A stretch of DNA of 39,685 nucleotides, taken from Desulfomonilaceae bacterium (lineage in GTDB: Bacteria > Desulfobacterota > Desulfomonilia > Desulfomonilales > Desulfomonilaceae). This document shows positions 1-6,670 of the stretch, piece after piece. The stretch is from positions 1-39,685 of the forward strand of contig JAVHLK010000043.1 in assembly GCA_031082285.1 (NCBI GenBank), read 5' to 3'. Each line of letters begins with the position of its first letter. The first letter of the stretch is position 1. A model generated the notes under the pieces. It did not search any database. It was not told the DNA's origin and worked only from the letters and a program-made list of their open reading frames with translations. Made by a program: the position numbers and the translations under genes.

Positions 1-275
1 GGCTGGAGTTCCGTGCCCTCCGGAGCGCCCAAGTAGTGAATATTGGTCACCTCTCCGTCCGTCAGGGTCAGCGAAGGCTTGCCCGGAAAGATCCTTTCGT
101 GCCATTCTTCCACTCGAACTCGGTTCATGGACACTCCGCTGATCTGCCGGGCAATGTTCACGAGATTCGTTTCGAACACGGTCTTAGTACCCACGGAACC
201 GACCAGGATCGTCACATCCCTGGTCATCTTCTCAGTGACCGCCTGAACACGCAACAGGTCTTGATCCGTCAGCAT
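1..275 (-). CDS. AhpF-like N-terminal domain protein (3' part beyond window)
   Basis: Only the first ~91 codons are inside the window; the gene continues beyond position 1. The visible part resembles the N-terminal tandem thioredoxin-like region of AhpF-type flavin disulfide reductases. It has an amphipathic start, a 'VTILVGS' beta strand, a 'GKPSLTL' strand ending in the cis-proline region, and 'YLGAPEGTE', which matches the 'F/L-G-x-P-x-G-x-E' turn of AhpF. In that family the domain passes electrons to a peroxiredoxin. No CxxC is visible in the part present, as is true of the first AhpF sub-domain. The ATG at 273-275 is preceded by CAGGAG at good spacing. A stand-alone glutaredoxin-like protein is possible, because the FAD/NADH part cannot be seen. 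Confidence 0.6.
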   Translation of the reverse strand, partial: MLTDQDLLRVQAVTEKMTRDVTILVGSVGTKTVFETNLVNIARQISGVSMNRVRVEEWHERIFPGKPSLTLTDGEVTNIHYLGAPEGTELQ

Positions 276-392
276 GGATGACTCCTGAACGAAGGAATTG
301 GCTCACCGGAGGACACGGACATTCCGGGGGACTGCGAGGTACGCGGGTCCCGGAGCGACTCCTTGACGGCTCCCGTCCGCATCGGACCGACG

Positions 393-1175
393 CTACTTGA
401 TCTCGGAATAGTATTCTCCGGTAGGTCGAACATTCGAACCCTCAAATACTGAAAACTTAGCCAGACCCCACTTCTGAAGCCGAAAGCGTACCGACGTCCA
501 AAGAACTCCCAGTCCGTAGACTACGGAACGCCGAAAGTCGATCGACGACGCTTCGGGAAAATATCTCGTGGGGCAGGAGATTTCGCCGACTTTGAAGTCG
601 AAGTAGATGGCCTGGGCCAACATCTCGTTGTCAAAGACAAAGTCGTCGGAGTTCCGGTGCAGCGGGAGCGTCTCGAGCACTTTTCGCGAGAATGCCCGGT
701 AACCGGTATGAAACTCTGAAAGTTTCGATCCCAGCAACAGGTTCTCCGTAAACGTGAGGAACCGGTTTGAGAAATACTTGTAGGACGGCATTCCGCTCTT
801 CTTCGCCTTGCCGCCCAGTATTCGGGAACCGAGCACCACGTCGTATTCGCCGGAAACCACCATTGCCGCCATCGCGGTCACCAGTCTCGGACTGTACTGG
901 TAATCGGGGTGCAGCATCACGATGACGTCCGCTTCCGATTTCAGAGCTTCCGCGTAGCAGGTCTTCTGATTCCTCCCGTAACCGTAGTTTCTGTCGTGAA
1001 GAAAAGCGCGTATTCCAAGCTTGCCGGCCAGATCGACCGTTCCATCCGAGCTGAAGTCGTCCACGAGCAAGACGTCGTCCACCACATGGCGGTCCAACTC
1101 GGCTACAGTCTTCTCAAGTGTTTGCGCAGCGTTATACGCCGGTAACACTACAATGATCTTCCGGCCTTCAAGCAT
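393..1175 (-). CDS. Glycosyltransferase family 2, dolichol-phosphate-mannose-synthase-like
   Basis: A 260-residue GT-A fold protein. The nucleotide-sugar binding start is 'VVLPAYNAAQTL' (residues 9-20). 'VLLVDDFSSDGT' (35-46) is the first Asp cluster, and 'HPDYQYSP' (89-96) stands where the metal-binding DxD usually lies. This layout is typical of DPM1/polyprenyl-phosphate sugar transferases, which load a sugar onto a lipid carrier at the inner face of the cytoplasmic membrane. It has no C-terminal membrane helices, unlike GtrB/ArnC relatives, so it is probably soluble or peripheral. The shine-dalgarno before ATG 1173-1175 is weak (CGGGAT). It lies about 170 bases downstream of xdhC on the same strand, with no obvious functional link. 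It could supply lipid-linked sugar to the GT-C enzymes further along, but that is only an inference. Confidence 0.85.
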   Translation of the reverse strand: MLEGRKIIVVLPAYNAAQTLEKTVAELDRHVVDDVLLVDDFSSDGTVDLAGKLGIRAFLHDRNYGYGRNQKTCYAEALKSEADVIVMLHPDYQYSPRLVTAMAAMVVSGEYDVVLGSRILGGKAKKSGMPSYKYFSNRFLTFTENLLLGSKLSEFHTGYRAFSRKVLETLPLHRNSDDFVFDNEMLAQAIYFDFKVGEISCPTRYFPEASSIDFRRSVVYGLGVLWTSVRFRLQKWGLAKFSVFEGSNVRPTGEYYSEIK

Positions 1176-1347
1176 AGGCGATCCCGGAAAGCGTATTCAG
1201 GGCACTTCACGCGGACCGGTCCCGCCGGCGACCGTATGCCGGCCGACGGACAGGTCCGAAATACGATACCTGTCGAAACGGAGGCAAGAGAGGGCAACAC
1301 ACACCGGAAACAGATCCTTTGGAGCGAACGAGGTACCCGATCCGATA

Positions 1348-2430
1348 CTATCCTTCTCTTCCTTGGATCATATCCTTCCGGTTCCGCACTTGTATCATTT
1401 CCGCGACGATGGACACCCCGATCTCTTGAGGGGTCTCTCCGCCAATGGGGAGACCTATGGGCGAATGAACCCGTTGCAGGTCGTCCCGGGAAAAGCCTTC
1501 CATAAGGAGGGCTTGGTATATCAAAGCGGTCTTCCGCCTCGATCCGATCATTCCGACGTACCCGGCCCTTGTGCGAAGGGTCTTGCCGAGTACCGTCTTG
1601 TCGTGGGCATGGCCCCGGGTGACGATCACCGCATAACTGTCCTCATCGAGCTCGTCGGCGGCAAAAAAATCATCGAACGATTCGACCACAATGACCTCAT
1701 CGGCGTCGGGAATCTTTTCTCGATCGGCAAACTGCGCCCGATCGTCGACCACCACCACTCTGAAATCCACATAGGAGGCCAAATGAGCCACACAGACCCC
1801 CACATGCCCTGCGCCGAAGATATAGACCGTTCCACGGGGATGTATCCACTCAAGAAACACCGGGTATTCCCGGCCGGGAACATCGAGTAGTTGAGCCGGC
1901 TTCAGAAGACGCTCCGGAGGCTTCACTTCCAGAGCTTCGCCGTCACCTGGGAATCCGCCGGTACGGTTCCCGCGCTCGTCCAGCAGCAGGTGGGCCACGG
2001 TTCCCGATCGTTCGCCTCCGATGCCCATATCCACGCTCGTGAGAAGGTAACCCGTCCGTCTATTCCTCGTCATGTCCAGCAGACGACCGAACAGCTCACG
2101 AGCCGACGGGTCGGATGCCTCCACGAACTCCACCAGGACCTCCACCCGCCCGCCGCAGATCATCTGTGCCGATTGGTGAGCGTCATGCCCGGTGAAAGAA
2201 AACTGGGCGCGATGCGATTTTCTCTCCCCAAGCGCCTGAACTGCGAACTCCTGAACCGTGGCTTCAAGAAGTCCGCCGCCGATGGTTCCCACAATGGCGC
2301 CGTCTTTGCGAATCATGAACCTCGTTCCCACATGACGTGGAGAAGACCCTTCCACGGCGAGCATCGTTGCCAGGACGAAGTCCCGATTCTGTTCACACTC
2401 TTCCACCGCGGCTTTCCAGATGTCTCGCAT
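1348..2430 (-). CDS. xdhC: XdhC/CoxI family molybdoenzyme maturation factor
   Basis: A 360-residue protein with both XdhC domains. The N-terminal XdhC_CoxI block carries 'GSSPRHVGTRFMI' and 'GTIGGGLLE' (about residues 28-55). The C-terminal Rossmann domain carries 'YIFGAGHVG' at about residue 202, followed by 'VVVVDDR'. Members of this family bind and deliver sulfurated molybdenum cofactor to xanthine dehydrogenase or CO-dehydrogenase-type enzymes. No molybdoenzyme subunit is in the window, so its client is elsewhere. The ATG at 2428-2430 is preferred because AGGAAAGG lies just upstream. An upstream in-frame extension to 2529 would add 33 residues unlike the family. The divergent 4Fe-4S gene begins 280 bases away. 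Confidence 0.88.
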   Translation of the reverse strand: MRDIWKAAVEECEQNRDFVLATMLAVEGSSPRHVGTRFMIRKDGAIVGTIGGGLLEATVQEFAVQALGERKSHRAQFSFTGHDAHQSAQMICGGRVEVLVEFVEASDPSARELFGRLLDMTRNRRTGYLLTSVDMGIGGERSGTVAHLLLDERGNRTGGFPGDGEALEVKPPERLLKPAQLLDVPGREYPVFLEWIHPRGTVYIFGAGHVGVCVAHLASYVDFRVVVVDDRAQFADREKIPDADEVIVVESFDDFFAADELDEDSYAVIVTRGHAHDKTVLGKTLRTRAGYVGMIGSRRKTALIYQALLMEGFSRDDLQRVHSPIGLPIGGETPQEIGVSIVAEMIQVRNRKDMIQGREG

Positions 2431-2709
2431 GAATCCTTTCCTGCGGTTCTCTTCTTGCCGGTTCTCGGGCTCACGCCCGCACACCGCTCGATTGCAGATC
2501 AAACAGGAAAACGAGTTTACGTGCACCACAGGACGTTGTCAAGCACCGGACACGGTCACGGGATCACCCAGGCGTCCTCCGGGCACGGCAATGACGTGCC
2601 GCAGGACTTTTGCACCACGACGCGATATGATACCCTGGCCCTGCCCGAACGCTTACCGAGATCTTGCCTCGGGACCGCGTGTCCCGATACGCCTTGCAAG
2701 GAATGAACC

Positions 2710-3834
2710 ATGAATCCGAATCGCGTATACGAGAGCCTGGTGGACTGGCTCAGAAAATCCTGGTGGGATCTGCCGGAATCGGATGATTTGATCCCAATCA
2801 TCAGGTCCAGGTGCACCCCTCGGGAAGCCGAACTCATGATTGGAATGCCGTTTTCCGGCCGGAGCCTTGAGGACCTTTCCCAGGCCAAGGGTATCGATGC
2901 GCACGCGTTGGAAGCGGAATTGGCGGTTCTCTGTGCAAAGGGACTGGTGTTCCGGAGCACTCGAGGCACTTCGGTTCGTTACAGACTCAACGACTCGTAT
3001 TTCTCTCTGTTAAGGGCCCCGTTCTGGGCGGGTCGTGAAGACGATCCCGGGTCCGAGTTCGCCAACCGAATCAATCGATACTTTCGGACCGGGCTCTACG
3101 ACCAATATGCAGAGGTGCCTGAAAAGGGATTGCGGGTTCTGCCGATCAACAAGACCATTGAAGATCCTCGCCAAATCCTTCCCTACGAGGACGCGATCAA
3201 CTTCCTTGCCGGGCAACGGGAGATCTGCGTCGCGACATGCCCGTGCAGGCACCGAAAACACCTGGACCCGGAAGCGGAGAGCTGCACACATTCCACGGAG
3301 GTGTGTCTCCATTTCGGCAGTCTTGCCCGGTACATGGTGGACCACGACATGGGAAGGCCCATCGATGGGGATGAGGCACAAGAGATCCTCCGGGAGTGTG
3401 CGGAAGAAGGACTCGTGCACGCCATCTCGAACTGGGTTGACGGTGTGGACAGCATTTGCAATTGCTGCAGCTGTTGCTGTGTCTTCTTTGAGGCGTACCA
3501 CGTACTGAAGCACTCCAGGAGCCTCGATCCATCCAACTACGTCGTGCACGTCACCACTGAAACATGCCAAGGCTGCGGCTTGTGCGTGAAGCGATGTCCC
3601 ATGAATGCACTCACCTTGGAATCGACTCCCCAAGCTTGGAACAAGAAGGGCAAGGCAGCCGTGTTGGATGCCGATGCGTGCATCGGGTGCGGCGTGTGCG
3701 CGTACAAATGCCCGTCTGAGTCGCTGGTATTGCGACGACGCGAACGAATCGTCGATCCCCCTCAAAATCCGCGAGAGTACACCATGCGGTACCTGGCCTA
3801 TCGTGAAGAGGCGGAGCGCAAGAAAGATTCATGA
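2710..3834 (+). CDS. Winged-helix / 4Fe-4S ferredoxin-domain protein
   Basis: 374 residues. The N-terminal ~100 residues look like a helical winged-helix segment (a run around 'EAELMIGMPFSGRSLEDLSQ' and a following wing). A cysteine-rich centre follows: 'CPCRHRKH' near residue 177, more Cys near 190-200, and a striking 'CNCCSCCC' near 250. The C-terminus has two classical [4Fe-4S] sets, 'CQGCGLCVKRCP' (about 286-297) and 'CIGCGVCAYKCP' (about 324-335). Proteins of this shape are common in anaerobic Deltaproteobacteria. A redox role is clear from the clusters, but the partner is unknown. The gene stands alone and diverges from xdhC. The ATG 2710 follows AAGGAATGAACC. The helical N-terminus could be a sensor or DNA-binding part, or only a fold resemblance. 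Confidence 0.85.
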   Translation: MNPNRVYESLVDWLRKSWWDLPESDDLIPIIRSRCTPREAELMIGMPFSGRSLEDLSQAKGIDAHALEAELAVLCAKGLVFRSTRGTSVRYRLNDSYFSLLRAPFWAGREDDPGSEFANRINRYFRTGLYDQYAEVPEKGLRVLPINKTIEDPRQILPYEDAINFLAGQREICVATCPCRHRKHLDPEAESCTHSTEVCLHFGSLARYMVDHDMGRPIDGDEAQEILRECAEEGLVHAISNWVDGVDSICNCCSCCCVFFEAYHVLKHSRSLDPSNYVVHVTTETCQGCGLCVKRCPMNALTLESTPQAWNKKGKAAVLDADACIGCGVCAYKCPSESLVLRRRERIVDPPQNPREYTMRYLAYREEAERKKDS

Positions 3835-3920
3835 TTCAGATGCACCGACCGTCCCTGAGAATCCGCAGCACCACCGCGCGATCCCGATCCTGGTTGGGGG
3901 GTCAAGCAAAGAGATCTCGA

Positions 3921-3951
3921 AGCGTTTGGAAGGAAACGCTGCGGTCCTTTT
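3921..3951 (+). terminator. Hairpin between convergent genes, probable terminator
   Basis: AGCGTTT (3921-3927) and AAACGCT (3934-3940) form a perfect 7-bp stem with a 6-base loop. It is followed within ten bases by a short T run (CCTTTT). It lies between the stop of the 4Fe-4S gene (3834) and the stop of the opposite-strand gene (3959), where a terminator is expected. The T run is short, so efficiency is uncertain. Confidence 0.45.
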
Positions 3952-3958
3952 CATGAGG

Positions 3959-4237
3959 TCACTTGACCCTCTTGATCTCGACCTTGACCTTGTTGTTGGG
4001 ATTGGGACACTCCCACACCTGGGTGTCGGGATCAGGGAAAAACGGCACGGTACCGCCAAACTGTAGTGTCTTCACCCAGCCGGCAAGTTGCTGGTAGAAT
4101 AAGCCGCAAAAATCACCACATCTGTGGGTGCTCAGTTCGAATTCGTCTCCGATCTGCATCCCGATGGTGCAGTCCGACTTCTTGTCGATCACCTTTGCCA
4201 CAACCTTGTTTCCGATTGGCGGATACGATACGGACAT
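3959..4237 (-). CDS. TIGR04076-type small protein
   Basis: 92 residues starting 'MSVSYPPIGNKVVAKVIDKK'. The pattern matches the TIGR04076 family of ~90-residue proteins found in anaerobes: a short beta-rich domain, 'C-T-I-G-M-Q-x-G-D-E-F', a Cys pair in 'HRCGDFCG', and a C-terminal 'WECPNPNN-K-V'. The biochemical role of the family is not known to me; the conserved cysteines suggest metal binding or redox. The ATG at 4235-4237 is preceded by a strong GGAGG. An earlier in-frame ATG at 4354 would add 39 atypical residues. About 130 bases upstream lies an inverted repeat that may be a Crp/Fnr-type operator, and the next gene on the same strand is a Crp/Fnr regulator. Confidence 0.75.
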   Translation of the reverse strand: MSVSYPPIGNKVVAKVIDKKSDCTIGMQIGDEFELSTHRCGDFCGLFYQQLAGWVKTLQFGGTVPFFPDPDTQVWECPNPNNKVKVEIKRVK

Positions 4238-4239
4238 GT

Positions 4240-4576
4240 GTTCCTCCTTCCATTTGTTCAGGGCGTTCATTTCCTTGGTACGGCCGGTCCGACGTTGAGC
4301 GGGGAGTCGACCGCGTGCGTTTCCTTCCATGGTGCTTTCGAAAAGGATACGCAACCAAATGAAATGACGTTGTAGCCGAAGCTACAATTCAAAGAAAAAA
4401 ATCTCGAAGGAGAAAAAGTCCGCATCAGGATTCCATCATATGCCTCGCTCGCGGTGAGTTCCCGATGAGTAACGGATTCGCCGTTCTCAAGAGGAGGCGG
4501 AGCCTGGCAATGAGAAATACCGGCACGGAGGCCGGTGCTGCCCGGAGCCGTGCCCAGAGGCATCTTGAAGTCCCCC
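4240..4576. other. Intergenic region upstream of the TIGR04076-type gene
   Basis: No convincing gene is seen. The region holds the inverted repeat at 4370-4387 and an A-rich run at 4388-4400. It also holds a GC-rich palindrome (ACCGGC-N6-GCCGGT around 4519-4536) of the dispersed intergenic type. A 98-codon open frame on the minus strand has no family-like features. Confidence 0.5.
4370..4387. promoter_or_regulatory. Inverted repeat TTGTAGC-N4-GCTACAA, possible Crp/Fnr-type operator
   Basis: A perfect 7-bp inverted repeat. Its inner form TGTAG-N6-CTACA has the spacing of Crp/Fnr-family sites (TGTGA-N6-TCACA). It lies upstream of the TIGR04076-type gene and downstream of the Crp/Fnr gene. On the minus strand the loop reads TTCG closed by C-G, which would also give a very stable RNA tetraloop, so an RNA hairpin is the alternative. 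No long T run follows, which argues against a simple terminator. Confidence 0.4.
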
Positions 4577-5284
4577 CTATTCCTGAGCTACGAGAACCGG
4601 CACAATGAACCGGTTATCCTCCTTAACGACCTTTCCGACCTCCCGAAGTCTTTTCAAAGCTCTTGTGACGCTGACACGATGCGCGCCAACCAGATAGCTC
4701 AGTTCCTCGTGAGTCAACGGAAAAGCTATGGAGTAGCCCTTTGAGGTCTTCCGGCCGTGTTCCGATGCGATGGTGGACAGAATCCGGAATACGCGGTCTT
4801 CCAGATTGCCTGCCGAAGCGGTCTCCAACCGGGCATTCAAAGATTGTATCCTGCTGCTCATGTTCCCGATCAGCTTGAGTCCAAGGTCCGGATTGTCAAG
4901 GATCAAACGGTTGAAATCGCGCACGCGAAAACCGCAAGTCATGGTCTCTTCCATGGCCCACGCGGTGAGGGGATAGTTGACGCTATGGGAAAACGCCTCC
5001 TCACCCACCAGATCCCCTGCTTTCCGATAGTCCAGGGTGATTTCCGTTCCGTCCTCAAGGACCTTACTCAGGCGGATCCTGCCTGACTTGACCGCAAATA
5101 CCTCATGGACCGGGTCTCCCTGAACGAAGAGAGCCTCTCCCGGACAAAAGACCTTTCGTACGCCGATACTGCCGAATCTCTTGAAATCGCTATCGCCGAC
5201 CCCATGGAATACGCGAAGGTCTCTCAGGCACACGGAGGAAACCGAACTGTTCGGAGAGACAAACTCGTCACAGTCACACTTCAT
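4577..5284 (-). CDS. Crp/Fnr-family regulator with possible Fe-S or redox cysteines
   Basis: 235 residues. A cyclic-nucleotide-binding-like beta barrel (about 25-125, 'FVQGDPVHEVFAVKSGRIRL') is followed by a dimer helix and a Crp-type winged helix ('THEELSYLVGAHRVSVTRAL', 191-210). Cysteines at 3, 5 and 19 cluster before the barrel. Cys117 in 'EETMTCGFRVRDF' lines up with the fourth cluster ligand of E. coli FNR (Cys122, 'LETSMVCEIPFETL'). This suggests an oxygen- or NO-sensitive [4Fe-4S] or thiol switch, although the N-terminal spacing is C-x-C-x13-C rather than the FNR spacing. The recognition helix has 'SVTR' rather than FNR's 'E..SR', so the DNA site should differ from the FNR box. The start ATG 5282-5284 has a GAGG-like site upstream. 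It may control the downstream TIGR04076-type gene. Confidence 0.85.
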   Translation of the reverse strand: MKCDCDEFVSPNSSVSSVCLRDLRVFHGVGDSDFKRFGSIGVRKVFCPGEALFVQGDPVHEVFAVKSGRIRLSKVLEDGTEITLDYRKAGDLVGEEAFSHSVNYPLTAWAMEETMTCGFRVRDFNRLILDNPDLGLKLIGNMSSRIQSLNARLETASAGNLEDRVFRILSTIASEHGRKTSKGYSIAFPLTHEELSYLVGAHRVSVTRALKRLREVGKVVKEDNRFIVPVLVAQE

Positions 5285-5400
5285 TACTCAACCTCGCTGA
5301 TGTCGCCAACGTAACACAGTGCAGGTCAAAGCGCGCTTCACAACAGGCACCAAGTTCCGTCAAGACACGTTCCGCAAGGGTTAGTCGAGAAACAACCACT

Positions 5401-5649
5401 TCAAGGAAACTTTCAGAAGCTACCCCTAAAGCGGTTAGGCCAGTTCAAAAGGGGCAAACTCGCAACGGCTCCCTGAAACGCAGCGGCGACCGCTGGGTCG
5501 CATTGTTGGATGGGGACCCACGCGAGGCTGTCGTCGTCAACCCGAGCAAGATTCCCCCCAAGACGGCCGACAATCAGCCTGCAGAATTCTACATTACCGA
5601 GCAGAGCAAGAAAGCTGGAATCAAGGCTCGTTTTGAAAAGACTCTCTGA
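5401..5649 (+). pseudogene. Small reading frame without a clear start; probable relic of an accessory gene
   Basis: An open frame ending in TGA at 5647-5649 encodes a protein-like sequence: 'LKRSGDRWVALLDGDPREAV', then 'VVNPSKIPPKT', then 'AEFYITEQSKKAGIKARFEK'. The amphipathic pattern and amino-acid balance look like a genuine protein, and the opposite strand reads far less plausibly. The frame is open upstream to before 5300, but I find no in-frame ATG or GTG with a ribosome site, so the 5' end has probably been lost. It ends 13 bases before the start of the CARF-like fragment on the same strand, like an upstream member of a two-gene operon. I do not recognise the family. Confidence 0.45.
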
Positions 5650-5662
5650 TCTGGGGGTGATC

Positions 5663-5800
5663 GTGCTCCGCCAAATCCTGTGCACTGTTGGCACTTCGCT
5701 GTTGACCAACCGCGACGCCCGCCCTTGGGCCGGCTGGAATCCGCGGAATGGCGATCCCTTTCCAAAGCCCGGAACGATGAACAGTCGACTGAAGACATAG
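5663..5800 (+). pseudogene. Truncated CARF-domain protein (APE2256/Csx1-like N-terminus)
   Basis: Starting at GTG 5663, with GGGGG six bases upstream, the frame reads 'MLRQILCTVGTSLLTNRDAR' then 'PWAGWNPRNGDPFPKPG' and stops at 5798-5800. 'ILCTVGTSLLTN' is the characteristic first strand and ligand loop of CARF proteins of the APE2256 / Csx1 type, which sense cyclic oligoadenylate in type III CRISPR systems. Family members are several hundred residues long; this one stops after ~45. The next 27 bases lead straight into the 3' end of the AbiEii gene. The most likely history is deletion or replacement of the rest when the abiE cassette arrived. Identification rests on one motif stretch. Confidence 0.5.
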
Positions 5801-5827
5801 CCTGAAAGGACCGGTACATTCACATCC

Positions 5828-6670
5828 CTACCGGCAAAGATCAAGCAGCCGCGCGATAAATCCCACGACATCGGCCTGTATTTCGTCGTCGGAAGTGCCC
5901 AGGATGAACTCAGCGACTCGTCGAGGCCCGACTCCGTTGTGATCCTGAAAGTCCTCCTTCAAGAAGTTGATTGACCGTTGGACGACCGGGTCAGCGAGGA
6001 GCGGCTTGAGACGGGAGGCGACGTTCTCGATCGCTTTCCCGTAGTAGCGTACCAGGTAGTATAGATCATATGCGTCTTTGTTCTCTCCGCGGTTCCGGAA
6101 GGCGAGGGACTTGAGAACCACGTACGCTCCCGGTCCGCACACCCAGACGTCTCTCGTCGCCTGCTCTCCCAAGATGTTCCTGCCTGAAAGAGTGATCCGT
6201 TCACGGTCCAGGAAAGCCAGATGGAGCCCGGGCGTGATAAGTGCTGCGAAGTCCGTCTCGATGTTTCTCAGCCTACCACCTCGGTCGCCGGCGAGGCTCG
6301 GCTGGATCAAGAAGTCGATGGTAACCTTCGCCTGCTTTTCGATCTTCCAACGCTGTCTCGTGGGATTGCCATCCTCGTTGAAATCCTGCTCGAAGCCGGC
6401 ACTGCGCAGCCGCTCTGTCAGTGTGCGGTATCGCTCCTCGTCCAACAGTGCGAGACCAAGCCCGACATCCAGGTCCATGGTTCCCACATGCGCATCCGCC
6501 CCGGCGTGCAAGCTACCTTGCTCGATCAGTAGTGTTGGAACCAAGCCCCCGACAATGACCAGATCATCCATGAGGTCACCAAGCTTGGTGGCGACGTAGA
6601 GGCAGGTCGCCCGCACCAATTCGACTTGCTCGCTCCTGTAGCCCGCGCCGGTGGTGGGTTTGTCAGCCAT
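5828..6670 (-). CDS. AbiEii-type nucleotidyltransferase toxin
   Basis: 280 residues with the DNA polymerase beta-like nucleotidyltransferase layout of AbiEii/AbiGii toxins. It has 'VIVGGLVPTLL' (38-48) with the Gly-Gly loop, 'GTMDLDVGL' (63-71) with the two catalytic Asp (66 and 68), and a third acidic strand 'VTIDFL' (116-121). The C-terminal helical domain has 'ENKDAYDLYYLV' (196-207), a family signature. In the AbiE type IV system this protein stalls growth by nucleotide transfer and gives abortive infection of phage; the partner represses the operon. All core residues are present, so it looks intact. Its start overlaps the antitoxin stop by 8 bases (ATG 6668-6670), which implies translational coupling. 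Confidence 0.88.
   Translation of the reverse strand: MADKPTTGAGYRSEQVELVRATCLYVATKLGDLMDDLVIVGGLVPTLLIEQGSLHAGADAHVGTMDLDVGLGLALLDEERYRTLTERLRSAGFEQDFNEDGNPTRQRWKIEKQAKVTIDFLIQPSLAGDRGGRLRNIETDFAALITPGLHLAFLDRERITLSGRNILGEQATRDVWVCGPGAYVVLKSLAFRNRGENKDAYDLYYLVRYYGKAIENVASRLKPLLADPVVQRSINFLKEDFQDHNGVGPRRVAEFILGTSDDEIQADVVGFIARLLDLCR

Noticed and set aside
365-387. Overlapping hairpins GACGG-CTC-CCGTC and GTCCG-CAT-CGGAC
   Set aside because: They could mimic an attenuator or terminator after the glycosyltransferase gene, but no T run follows and the stems are only 5 bp.
1021-1890. 289-codon open frame on the plus strand
   Set aside because: Antisense to the glycosyltransferase and xdhC genes, whose motifs are unmistakable.
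4495-4563. Possible molybdenum-cofactor-type riboswitch on the minus strand
   Set aside because: Some GGCTCC/GCCTCC words recall that RNA, but the conserved core and helices cannot be laid out, and the nearby gene is not a Moco gene. A dispersed GC-rich palindrome explains it better.
5413-5871. 152-codon minus-strand frame over the relic region
   Set aside because: The plus-strand reading gives protein-like sequences including a CARF motif. The minus frame runs into the AbiEii gene in another phase and has no ribosome site.
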